Shown here: positions 44,985-55,028 of the stretch, piece after piece | Numbering within the stretch: the first letter of the stretch is position 1 | Layout of the letters: each line of letters opens with the position of its first letter | From: Umbilicaria muhlenbergii | Taxonomy: Eukaryota > Ascomycota > Lecanoromycetes > Umbilicariales > Umbilicariaceae | Length of the DNA: 64,000 nt | Direction of reading: 5' to 3' | NCBI GenBank assembly: GCA_000611775.1 | Contig: KK106981.1 | Coordinates: forward strand, 62,001 to 126,000 | The notes under the pieces: generated by a model | Told to the model about the DNA's origin: nothing | Seen by the model: the letters and a program-made list of their open reading frames with translations, nothing else | Databases searched by the model: none | Position numbers and translations under genes: made by a program

Positions 44985-46032
44985 TCAGGCTGTACTCCCC
45001 ACAAAGACAACCTGCACAGAGGCAAAAGCAGCGGTTGCAGCAAAGATCTCAATCCTCTGAGCGGATGTAAATACAGCTAGACTGATGGAGAATAGAACTG
45101 AAAACACCATGATAACACCAAGACGATCGATCAGACTATTTACAAAGTAGAGCACAAAAATTGACGCACTCGGCAATAGGGATGAGACGAAGATAGTACA
45201 GACACGGGTGATGTCCGCGAGCGTTGTGTCTTTGTAATGCATAAAACCGTTTTCCTCATCTCCTTCGATGGTTCTCTGTTTTGATAGGTAAGCCACGCCT
45301 GACCTACAGTCGCAACCGGGCTTGAGAGAGTTATACCTTGAACAAATGTCCTACAAGGTGGTGAAACCGGGGTGTGATCCTCTCAGCGATCCACGTAGTG
45401 AATGGATCCCTAGCTTTGCCATGAAGGGAGATTAGATCGGGTGAGTCAAAAACCCTGGCTTCATGAGCGCGCAAGAACCGATCCCCGCATTCTGGCATGG
45501 CTATCCATTCACGGAACATCTTGAGGTCATAGGCGCTGGGCACACCGAGCCTATAGAGCTCCGCATGTTGCAGAAGAGTATCATCTGCAAGGAGTATGAG
45601 CAAGGTGAAAAGCACGTCTTCATAACTCTGTTAGACTCAATGAGGCATACTGTACTCTTTGAGCCGCTGCCGCATATCCAGGACCATCTGCCATTGTAGA
45701 CCATCTGACCCTCGAGCTTTTTTCATGTTGTGGACGTAGGTTTGAAACGACTGCAGATCAGGATTATCGCTTTGGCTATCTTCTAGCGCTACGATATCTA
45801 ACTCACGCTCCATCTGAGCAAGTTCGGCCTGCATGTAGAGCAGGTTTTGCGCATTAAGCCGGGAAAAGCGACGAAAGATTGCCATTCCCGGATACTGGCA
45901 AACAAAGTTGGCTAAGCGCGGATATCCATTCAAAGGATGCTCCATGCTGTCACTCGTAGATATTTCTGATGCTACTTTCATACGGATCCGAGATATAACG
46001 GAACATTCATCTGTATGAGGCAGCGTACTCAT
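44985..46032 (-). CDS. DUF6594 family membrane protein (paralogue 3)
   Basis: The gene reads leftward in three exons: 45651-46032, 45337-45584 and 44985-45275. Phases agree and give 306 aa. The core has NGYPRLANFVCQYPGMAIFRR, then NAQNLLYMQAELAQMERELD and KEYNDTLLQHAELY. The C-terminus has three hydrophobic segments and QRIEIFAATAAFASVQVVFVG, the conserved family end. It is convergent with paralogue 2, their 3' ends being about 95 bases apart. The role is unknown; fungal genomes often carry many copies in accessory regions. Confidence 0.85.
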
Positions 46033-46371
46033 GCATCATGCAAGCCTGAATCCTGAAGCCTGAAGCCTTATCTTTGGGCAGCATTGCCACTGTTTCTGTG
46101 TGACCCTCCATTGGAACTCTATGTTGTAGCACTCACACCGCTCGCTCATGAGGCTCTGAGAGATCATATAACTGTTTCCAATGGCGCACATCCGCAGCAC
46201 TAACAGTGGTTGCCTTTCCAGCGCCTAGTTGCCTGTCAAGCGACCGCAGTAGAAAGCGTTGGCTGACCACTACGATCGAGGTCGTAAGATATTGTTTCTG
46301 CCTGTTCCTTATCAACATCGGCCGCATCTTCGTGCCTTATAAAGTCAATCTCGTCAGATATATTGTGCAAG

Positions 46372-47238
46372 ATGAGTATAATTCCTGTGAGACCAGTGAA
46401 AGGAGAAAAGCGCAGGATATCTGATTCCACGGCATGTTTCAACCCCAACGAGCGTCACTGCTGTAGAAACTAACCGATATTAGGATCGAAGCGAAACAGG
46501 GCTCAATAAATTGTACATCAAGATCCAAGACACGAGTAGCCAGCACACGGAAAAAATAGCATGCCTGGACACCGGCGCTGATGCAAACTTCGCGTCAAAA
46601 CAGCTTATTTCGACTCTTAACCTCAGTCCCACACGCTTTGAATCGGACACCAAATTCCAGCTAGGGGATGGGAGGGCTTTCAAGCCCTCCGAAAAAGTCG
46701 AGATGCAATTCAAGATATTGTACCGGAACCATAGTGACTACTCTTCGAGCTACAAAGAGAATTTCCTTATTATGCCCAAGCCATTAGGGCACATCGATGT
46801 GATTCTCGGAAAAGATTTCTGCAGCGTCAACCAGATCCTTTCCAAATCATACCTTTGGGCTGGCTTAGTTGCCGTACAAACTCCAGGTGACGACAACTGT
46901 TCTGACTCAAGAGAAGCATGCCTCGCTGATGGACCTAAATTCAGAGTCCCAGGCTAACTACCGGCGAAGAGAAGCGGAACGGCGGAGACAGGACGACGAT
47001 GACATTGTCACAATAGAGAAAGCTACAAGAGAGGACATAGCACATAGGAGGAAAACCCTATCATCAGTCGAGTATGCGTCTACAATTTCTCCTCCGACCT
47101 AGCTCATCATAACGCAGGAACTACAGCACGACGACCTCCACGTCTTCCAGAGCCAGCACAACTGCGCATGCTCCGACCTCTGGTCAGCCACCCACTTCAA
47201 TCTTAGAGCAATCGAACCCATCGCAATCATCCGCCTGA
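46372..47238 (+). CDS. Retropepsin-like aspartic protease domain protein
   Basis: The certain part is 46484-46825 or a little beyond. It has ACLDTGADANFASKQLI, the Asp-Thr-Gly motif of retroviral-type proteases, and later HIDVILGKDFC, the hydrophobic-Gly part that closes the active site. My model has exons 46372-46386 (start MSIIP, weakly supported), 46484-46825, 46869-47071 and 47118-47238. Phases agree and give 226 aa with a charged RRREAERRRQDDDD region and a Ser/Thr-rich tail. No reverse transcriptase or integrase is adjacent, so this looks like a domesticated single-domain fungal protein, not a retrotransposon. The 43-base intron 46826-46868 is the weakest junction. Confidence 0.6.
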
Positions 47239-48103
47239 CCATCGAGTTTTCCAACTTCGAGGCCGGGAGACCCTGCCACACTACCGCAAAAGGAGACAAG
47301 AAGAAACACGTCGCCGCAAAAGCCCAGCAGCATCCACCAACCACATTCAAGGGGGAAAAAAAGAATGAGATCGAAGTCTCTGACGGTGCAATCCAAAGCC
47401 CAGTGGAACAAAGTAACCAACGACGAACACTTCTCGTGAACATTCAGCGCAAGACCTCAGGCTTGAAACCGTCATGGCAGAAGGGCGTGGGCGGTAGCTA
47501 CCGCAAGTTAGACAGAAGGAGTGCCCTGGACCACTGCGCATGTAAGCCGAGAACCAGGAGAGGTGGTGGCGAGAAGAGAAAGGATTGAGTACCACAAACC
47601 GGCCGCTTCAAAGCCGGAATCGACACATTTCCGGGTTCAAGGTCCGGAAATGATACCCATGCTCAAACAGCCCCGCGCCTGTGATGGGACGAAATCATCG
47701 CAGACCCCATCCCTTCATGTCGAAAGAATTATTATAATCGTTGAACGAAACACATACAAGATCCAAACCCCCTAGGCCCAAACCCGAGTAACTAATTCCC
47801 AGTCCTAGACATTGACATACCAATCCCATTCCCATTCCCATTCCCCCAAAGCCAAAACTCGGTTTAAATCCACTCCTAGACCCAGACCAGAGGTATCATA
47901 TCCCGCACCCCCCCCCCCCTTCCAAGAAACCCAAAAGACCCAAGCCACCCATCCAATAACCCGACCACCAAACGCCACGCCACGCCACGCTACCGATACC
48001 CGCAAGAACCCGCGTTCTAGAAGTCCCCCTGAACCGGCCCTGTAAATCTGAACAATCAAGAAAGAGACAAACAACCTTGATATACCACCCTTCACCCCTC
48101 CAA
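47239..48103. other. Intergenic, no gene seen
   Basis: It contains a CCCATT repeat tract near 47824-47847, a run of C (47911-47921) and CCACG repeats near 47975-47995. Frames are short or of biased composition. Confidence 0.45.
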
Positions 48104-49925
48104 TTAAGACAACAACCCCCCAACATCCTGCAGCGTATCCGTCCGCACCGGCCTCGGCCTCGGCCTTTCCCTATCCCGCTCCCTCTCCCTCCCCCCCGTC
48201 GGCGACACCGGCCGCGACCCCCGCGGCCGGCTGAAATTCCGCCCCTCCGGCGCCGCCGAAGCCGACAAGGCCCGCCCCCCATGATGCGGCGGCGGCGACG
48301 TCGAAGTCGACAAAGCCTCCCCCGCACGATCCGTCGTCGTCGTCGGCGGCGTCGGCGGCGTCGGCGGCGTCGGCGTCGAAGCCACCAAGCCGCCAATATC
48401 CTGCAGCAGGGCCTGACTGCCCCGGCGGCCGCGGTGCTCCAGCCCGTCATGCGGCGCGGTCGGTCCGTCGGCGACCGCAGGAGGGGAAGCAGTTCCCCCA
48501 CTACTATGATGACTGCGCGGGGGCGACTCGCCCTCGCCGAGCAAGCCGCCGATATCGAAGAAGGAGGCGCGGCGGGGGAAGATGTCGACGTGGGCGGGGC
48601 TAGGGGAGCGACCGCGGTCCAAATGCGCAGACATGACCAGCTCGGCCGAATCGTCCGAGTCGGCCGAGGTGCGGTCGGGGAACGCCCACGCCTTGGGGTG
48701 GACGACGAGCGCGTCCGGCGACGGCGGCGGCGCGCGGTAGGATTCGTGGGGGAGGGCGACGGGGGCGGGGCGGGGGAGGGCCTCGGTCGGGTTGGAGAAC
48801 TCGGGGCCGAGGCGGATGCCCAGGTCGCCGACGAGGTCGGAGTCGCTGCCCCAGGTGCGGGCGGTGATGAGGGTGCCGCGGCGGGTGGGGTCGGGGCCGG
48901 GCCGGTCCATGTCGCTGCCGGCGGTGGAGCCGAAGCGGAAGCGGTGTTTTTTGACGCCGCGGTCGCGGACGAAGGAGCCGAGGACGAGGGCGTTGGAGAC
49001 GGCGGCGGCGGCGAGGATTTCGAGGGACGCGAGCAGCGATCGGAATTGTTGGTTCGAGTGGCGGTTTATCGTTGCGGTGACGCGGTAGAGGGTGATGACG
49101 ATGAGGATGGCGGAGAGGCTGAAGAGGAGGACGAGGGAGATTTTACTGGCGGGAAGGGGAGTTAGTGAGATGGTGGATTGGGATGGGTGTTGGTGAGATG
49201 GTGGGTTAGGAAGGCAAATGGAAGACTTACCGTTTCATGGGCATGGCCGAGCGGATGACGATTGGGATGGGGAAGACGATTAGGAGGAGATCGGTGATGA
49301 CGTCGCTGGCGCCCATGGTGATGAGTTGGGCATACCCCTGGCGACATTGGGGTCCTGGGTCGGGCACTACCTGCCAATAGTGGTCGAAAGGGCGACACTC
49401 GGAAAGGGTTGCGATCACGACGCAGATGAAGGTCAAGACAAGGAACCAGCGGATGAATTGTAGTCCGATTTGATAGGAGCGTCTCCACACCTGTTGGGTG
49501 AGTCGCTTGAGGAATTCCGAGACGGTGAATTTGGCTACCCAAAGGCTGGCGCTGGCATCAGCATGGTTTCCACCATTCCGTCTCGACCGTACTTACAACG
49601 CCGCATACATGATTCTCGACGCCAACACCAACCGACTCCCAATCTCGCGGTGATGGATCTGTTCCGGAGTGAGGCCGGTGGTGATGACATTGTTCGTGCC
49701 CCAGATCAGAATCACATGAACGAGGGCCATCCTGATCATCAAGGGGATCATGCTCAATGCCATGACTTTGTCCTCTCCAAACAGCCTCTCGGTGCGAATA
49801 TAGCGCCCACTGATCCGCAGCAGGATGATGGCCAAGGCAAAGCCCGTGCACCACCACGATACCAGCAAGGTCGGGTTCACTTGCATCCACGATTGCGGCG
49901 GCGGCGGGCTCGAGTACAGCGTCAT
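48104..49925 (-). CDS. Fungal rhodopsin-domain seven-helix protein with long repeat-bearing tail
   Basis: The gene reads leftward in three exons: 49597-49925, 49231-49551 and 48104-49145. Phases agree and give 563 aa. Seven hydrophobic segments are seen, among them VSWWCTGFALAIILLRISGR, MALVHVILIWGTNN, WFLVLTFICVVIATLSECRP, TDLLLIVFPIPIVI, KISLVLLFSLSAILIVITLY and LASLEILAAAAVSNALVLGS. The extracellular W-x-x-x-PDPGPQCRQGYAQ matches the family. The last 265 residues are polar, rich in Pro, Ser and Arg, and carry three similar motifs (FFDIGGLLGEG, LLQDIGGLVAS and TLQDVGGLLS at the very end). The tail is probably cytosolic and may bind a partner. A GTCGGCGGC repeat tract (about 48330-48380) encodes part of it. 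Confidence 0.85.
48330..48380. repeat. Coding trinucleotide tract (GTCGGCGGC units)
   Basis: Tandem GTCGGCGGC units lie in the rhodopsin-like gene. On the coding strand they give a TPPTPPTPP run in the tail. Confidence 0.8.
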
Positions 49926-51410
49926 GGTGGACGACGTTTACGCCCACCGGCCTCCGCGGAGGGGTGAGCGTGGTGTTGAGGCTTTGCGCAATGTTATGAG
50001 GGCATGTTCGTCGGTCGCGGCGGAGCTGTTGCAGTTGGTGGAACTCGGCATTTAGCGTGGGACTGGGTGGGACTCGCTCGCGTGGCCGTGGGCGACACCG
50101 TGGCCGTGGACCATGCGCTCGTGTCGCCCTCAAGTGATTGCCGAGGCCCGAGTCGAGTCCGAGACACGACGATGGCGAATGATGGCAATTGATCGAGGGC
50201 GAGTGGCGGCGCAGAAGCAAAACGAGGATGGGTTCGAATTGCGAGATGAATTGACGACGGAGAGATTGGTGAGTGCGGATGATAACAGCCCAGATAGAGA
50301 GGGAGAAGAGGGAGAGCGGGCTCAGTCGCGGTGGAGGAGCGGCCTTCGCTCCTTCGCGCCTTGCCCATTTCCCAGCCTCAGCCAGCCTCGACCGCCTGCT
50401 TCGGTGTCGGGCGTTGCAGGCGGTCTGGGCAGGCCGAAGCGCTTGAACTCCAGGTGCGAAGCGTGTTCCGTGCTGGGACGGCTACATGGCCGGCATCCTG
50501 GCGTCCACCACGCCCAAGCAGATAAGCGTGGGTGGGGCGTGCCTGCTGCTGAGAATTGGAAGATTGGGCGGGCTCCGAGGCCTTGGGGCACTCCTTCGGG
50601 CTGAGACAAGTCGCTTAAAGCTGGCAGACATCGAGGTCGAGTCCACTTCCGGGCCTCCGGGCCTGGGATAAACCGGGCCGCGCCGTCTGACTGGCTGATG
50701 GGAAGCCTGCGGTGTGGGCCCCTGCAGCGCTTCACTGGCGAGCCTCCGCCATTCTTCCCTGCCGCGTGGGGTGTAGTGGGTGTAGTGGGTGTCTCGGGTG
50801 TCTCCATCATTTCGTGCTCCGGGAAGATCAATGATTGCTGGACATCCAAAGAGGTATTCGTCCCCCTCTCGTCACGACTCACGAAAAGTAAAAGCATCAA
50901 AACGGGATGGATCACGAGTGCTGCTATTGGCAATAAGCAGGATGGCTTTCGTGCTGCGCGTCGTATGCAATGGATCACAGTATCATCCGTCCAAGGATTC
51001 CGACTCTGTCGCATTGGCGCGCCCGTAAGCAGTCACGGCCTCCAACTCACGCCTGCTCCTCATCGCCGTTATCATCAATCCTACTCAACGGGGCATCACG
51101 AGGCATATGACAGCGGCATCTGCCGGTCTAATCAAACTGCAGCATCAGCCTCAGCCGTTGTCTGCCCACTTCCATCCCATACGTCCGAAGCGTCGTGTGT
51201 TGGCGTCGAGCCTACTCCCGAGTCAATTTCGATAAATGCCGGGCACATGGAAGCGAAAGTCTTTTGTCACTTTATTTGTCCTACACGTGCCAGTGGAGCC
51301 CTAACTTCATACATGACATCATAGAGTGCTTCTTTGGGATGAACACTCAGATATTGGTGATTGCATTGCATTGCATTGAGGAGCTGTCTACGAGTAGACG
51401 CGTAGGATTA
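49926..51410. other. Intergenic, GC-rich, no convincing gene
   Basis: Long overlapping frames on both strands (for example 50322-51014 leftward, 230 codons) are artefacts of GC-rich composition; none has a domain. GTAGTGGGT repeats occur near 50774-50790. Confidence 0.4.
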
Positions 51411-53099
51411 TCAAGTCTCCTCGTCGAAGAGACCAACGGTCCATTCCGATATCCTATCCACTCCCTCACCCTTGATTGCGCTGACGGGAATCACACATAG
51501 ATTTCCCTTCCAGCAGTGTCTCCTCCCGCTCGGATGCGGTGTCAAGTCCTTGGACAGGACGTCAATGTAGGTTTGTAGTTTTTGGAAGTTTTCCTGCGTG
51601 TTTGCCAGGTCGGCCTTGGTTGCGACAACAAACCAGGGCTTCGTTGACGGGGGCGGCATCTCCAACTCCGGTAAAGCTTGTGACGCCGAGGCATTGATTA
51701 CAATCCTCTCGTCCCCAGTCGATACCGCGCTCTCCTGCGGTGTTGCCGATGACACTGAACTACCGAGGGCCTTCCAATCAACGAGTCCGACCGGATGCTC
51801 GGTCTGCTCGTTCAGTTCCCTTCCCTTCAAATTCTCAAACTCTCCAAGCTCATGCCAGAGGCTCTTCAGCCCTTCTACAGGGTCACCGGCACTAAGATCG
51901 ACCACAAATGCCAAAACCCTTGCGCGCTCGATGTGTCGGAGGAAACCTAGCCCTAGACCTCGATTCAAGTGCGCGTCCGAAATAAGGCCAGGAATGTCTG
52001 CAATTGAGATTTGCGTTCTTGGCTCTCCATTTGCATCAGTAGACTGCAATTTTGGCCTCCCATGGCTGTTGTCCAACACCACCGTTCCAATATTTGGGTG
52101 AAGGGTCGTGAACGCCCAACTGCCAACCCTAGCTCGGCTACGGCTCAGTGCACGCAGCAAAGTACTCTTGCCCGCGTTAGGAAGACCAACGAAGGCAACA
52201 TCTGCGAGGAGCTTGAGCTCCAAATCTAGAGTCAACGTCATCCCAGCTTCGCCTTTCGTTGCGAACTTCGGTCGCGCAATGTCTCTCGTGACGAAATGTG
52301 GGTTTCCCAGTCCGCCCACCGCACCTGCCGCCAGTAGTATGGGCTTCTCCATTGGTTTAGACAAGTCCAGGACGATGGGTGCGGGCGGTTGTGAAAGGGT
52401 GAGGTTGGATCTTCGCGGTTTGGGCAAGGGAGGAAATTCTGCGGTTGCGTATTCCGATGGCAGTGCCGATGGATATGTCATCCACTTATCCCTTCTGAAC
52501 TGGCCTCGTGTCTCACCCTCTGTAGGCGGTGCTGTCCTTTCTTTATCTTTGAGCCTCTCTTCTTCCTCGGCAACAGGATCGTGCCTCATCACCTCCCTAA
52601 TCACAGTGCCTATCGGAACCTGCACCAGTAGATCGTCTCCCCTCTGGCCCCCTTTATTCTGTCCTTGCCCGTTCTTTCCTCTGCCTGCTTTGAGTATGCC
52701 CCGTCGCGCCAGTTTGTGTAGACTCGTCTCTTCACGTACAGCCTGGATGTAGATGTTGCCTCCGCTACCGCCATTTCCTCCGTTGGCCGGACCTGCTGCT
52801 ATGTACTTCTCGCGCAGAAAAGATATACATCCGTGCCCTCCTGAGCCGGCATGAAGAGTTATGGTGCATTTGTCGGCAAAGATTGTACGAGCGTAATCTT
52901 CAGGTGGTGGATCGAGGTGGGAGGATATCGGTAGTGGGGGCTCCGAAGCTATTGCATCGTGCGATGATGCCACTGTAGACTGAAAGCATATGTTCTTTCG
53001 AATCGCAAAGTATGACTTCGCAGCGCTCCGGAGAGGCAAGTAGGATCCCTCCAGACAGGGGTAGAGGAAGGGCGTCAACGTGCCCTGTATTCGAGACAT
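51411..53099 (-). CDS. MTG2: Mitochondrial Obg-family GTPase (Mtg2-like)
   Basis: A single exon of 562 aa. The start at 53099 (MSRIQGTLT) is the first ATG; the frame itself opens further up. The N-terminal 60 residues are basic and Ser/Thr-rich with few acids, like a mitochondrial presequence. The Obg fold is clear: HAGSGGHGCISFLREKY, GGNGGSGGNIYI, GKNGQGQNKGGQRGDD and VPIGTVI. The G domain has GLPNAGKSTLL (G1), TTLHPNIG (G2), DIPGLI (G3) and TKAD (G4), then SAIKGEG (G5). Yeast Mtg2 is needed for mitochondrial large ribosomal subunit assembly. A long insert between residues about 190 and 250 is not typical of bacterial Obg. The divergent neighbour starts at 53298. Confidence 0.93.
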   Translation of the reverse strand: MSRIQGTLTPFLYPCLEGSYLPLRSAAKSYFAIRKNICFQSTVASSHDAIASEPPLPISSHLDPPPEDYARTIFADKCTITLHAGSGGHGCISFLREKYIAAGPANGGNGGSGGNIYIQAVREETSLHKLARRGILKAGRGKNGQGQNKGGQRGDDLLVQVPIGTVIREVMRHDPVAEEEERLKDKERTAPPTEGETRGQFRRDKWMTYPSALPSEYATAEFPPLPKPRRSNLTLSQPPAPIVLDLSKPMEKPILLAAGAVGGLGNPHFVTRDIARPKFATKGEAGMTLTLDLELKLLADVAFVGLPNAGKSTLLRALSRSRARVGSWAFTTLHPNIGTVVLDNSHGRPKLQSTDANGEPRTQISIADIPGLISDAHLNRGLGLGFLRHIERARVLAFVVDLSAGDPVEGLKSLWHELGEFENLKGRELNEQTEHPVGLVDWKALGSSVSSATPQESAVSTGDERIVINASASQALPELEMPPPSTKPWFVVATKADLANTQENFQKLQTYIDVLSKDLTPHPSGRRHCWKGNLCVIPVSAIKGEGVDRISEWTVGLFDEET

Positions 53100-53297
53100 G
53101 ACGGAAATCGTAGCAGCCAATGTAACCACTTCAGCTACACAACGTCACCATAGTCTAGGCCGGGTTATAGCATACTCGTTAGAGGCCCCAGTCAGCAGCT
53201 GAGCTTTGTCAACGAGCGTAAGATACTTTGAAGGAGAGCTTGCTGCTGAAGCTTTTGATGGAGCTCGCTAGACAGCAAGGGTCCATCCCCGGAGCTC

Positions 53298-54472
53298 ATG
53301 ACGATGGTTTCTACACGCGCCAGAGGTTTGGGATGTGATTCTGAGCATCGAGTCCTCATTGAATTGTACGTTTAAAACATAACAAACCTGTTCGAATCTA
53401 TAAACTGTTGTCACCCATACCCTGGGAGCCTGGCTGACGAAATGAGGTGCCCAGTGGAAGTCTCAAGGATGCTTGTCCCCAGGGTATTTACCTGAGCTTG
53501 ACACCAAGTGACCCCAGGGTGTGGTCGGGGGTCTTGTTTGTTCGCAAAGGTCTATCTGGTCTCTATTACCATCTTATAAGAATCAGCTGACTTCCACAGG
53601 TCCATATGCGCCAGCAGTCCTCCGTTTCAAAGTTGCCTTCCCTCCTACCCATCCTGCGTTACCACCCACTATCACCTTCGCGACCGATATTTTTCACCCA
53701 CTAGTTACACCCCTAACTACGTATACTTATACTACTGGGTCCTCGAGTTTAGACACGGTCAGTGCAACGGACGAAGAGCGGCTACCTCCGGGAAGCTTCA
53801 ACCTACGACATGGTTTCCCACATTGGTTTGGTAGGAAGGAGAAGAGAGCTGTTCGATCAGTAGATTCATCAGTGGCTTTCAGTGGTTCAGCCGATGGACG
53901 AGAACAGCTAGATGGTATAGTTGAGCATCTGCTGGATGAGGAAGATTCAGAGGTACTCTCCCAAGGGCGCGGGTCACCTAGTACTAAGAGGAGAGTACCT
54001 TCCAGTCTTGCTGTCGCCGAACAACCCAGCATTATCGAGGTTCTCCAGTACATGAAAGCCGCATTTGATGACGAGAAGATTCTTGATATCCTCCCTCTGG
54101 AAGCTGCAGGGAACCCCGGTGCATGGAAAGCTTGGCAAGCTCATAGGAGGAAGACTCGACAGACCGAGTCGCCCATGTCACAAGACAAGGTCCAAGAGAG
54201 CCGGCCCAACCAGCCAAGCGATTGGAGCTGGGACGGAGTATGGATGGAGAGAGTGAAGAGAAACATAGATGCTAGTACTTCTGAACCGGTCCTTTATGCA
54301 AATCCGACGGTAAAGAAGGAAAACCGCCGTCAGGAAATTGATAGTGATGATCCGGTACGTAAAGCCCTCTCACCTAACATACACTGCTGATTCTGGGGTG
54401 AAGATACAGTTCTTGAACTTGGACGATGCCACGCTTCAGGCTGTTAGGGAAAATATCGCACATCTCGCATAG
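53298..54472 (+). CDS. UBC-fold protein, AKTIP/FTS-like (probably non-catalytic)
   Basis: The four exons are 53298-53365, 53455-53549, 53600-54354 and 54410-54472. Phases agree and give 326 aa. After a short start (SEHRVLIEFGSLK), the E2 ubiquitin-conjugating fold is seen in CPQGIYLSLTPSDPRVWSGV, FVRKGPYAPAVLRFKVAFPP and TFATDIFHPLV. The active-site region HPLVTP has no HxN...Cys catalytic set, so this is a UEV-type or AKTIP-like relative rather than an active E2. The remaining 190 residues are mostly polar, ending with FLNLDDATLQAVRENIAHLA, a short helical motif. The role is inferred from fold; AKTIP/FTS acts in vesicle transport with Hook proteins. It is divergent from the Obg gene. Confidence 0.78.
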
Positions 54473-55028
54473 GGTCTCGCAATGCCAAAGCCTCAACATA
54501 ATAGTTTTGAATATTCGATAACAATTGATACCCTTGACATCCTCCCTGTAATTCTGGCAAGTCCTTCATTTCACGTTGTTGTAACAGAACCTCTTCAAGC
54601 CGCCACTGGCTGCTTCCGCAGCTAGGCTACTTGGTCGCTCTTTCCTCGCCTGCTCTGCTTACACATATCAAGTGAACATTCCCTAAAACACTTCTCTTCT
54701 ATCACTTCGAAAAGTACACTCTATACCATTCAAAACAGCACCAATTGACATCGATTAACTTGCGTCAGTATCTTTGGGACATATATCGATGGCAAGCGGC
54801 ACTGTGGCGACACTACTGATATTGCTGGCTGCTGTTTTTGTTCTCACCATTACAACATTCGTCTTCTGGAACCGGGTGGTACGCATCCACAAGTACTTTC
54901 AATCGAAGAGGTTATTTCTCGAGGTCATGTCAAGTGCTTGAGTAAGGTCGCAGGGTACGGTCACAAGGCACTTTCCGCATTAGGGCTATTCTGTACGCGT
55001 TGGTCGTCTACTATATCTTTTCGCGTCA
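54473..55028. other. 5' region of the VWA-like gene with a small membrane ORF
   Basis: The only feature of note is the 50-codon frame at 54789-54941 listed separately. Confidence 0.45.
54789..54941 (+). CDS. Small membrane ORF (50 aa), possible uORF
   Basis: It starts MASGTVATL, continues with a strong hydrophobic helix (LILLAAVFVLTITTFVFW) and ends with a basic stretch (RVVRIHKYFQSKR), a topology typical of small type-I or tail-anchored proteins. It is 87 bases upstream of the VWA-like gene start on the same strand, so it could be a separate small gene or an upstream ORF in the same transcript. Confidence 0.4.
   Translation: MASGTVATLLILLAAVFVLTITTFVFWNRVVRIHKYFQSKRLFLEVMSSA

Noticed and set aside
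46484-47238. Ty3/gypsy retrotransposon based on the protease motif
   Set aside because: No reverse transcriptase, integrase, LTR or PBS is present around it; single-domain retropepsins occur in fungi.
48077-49165. 362-codon rightward frame rich in Arg, Gly and Pro
   Set aside because: Antisense shadow of the rhodopsin-like gene tail in GC-rich codons.
50322-51014. 230-codon leftward frame
   Set aside because: No domain, overlaps equally long frames on the other strand, and lies in GC-rich sequence where chance frames are long.
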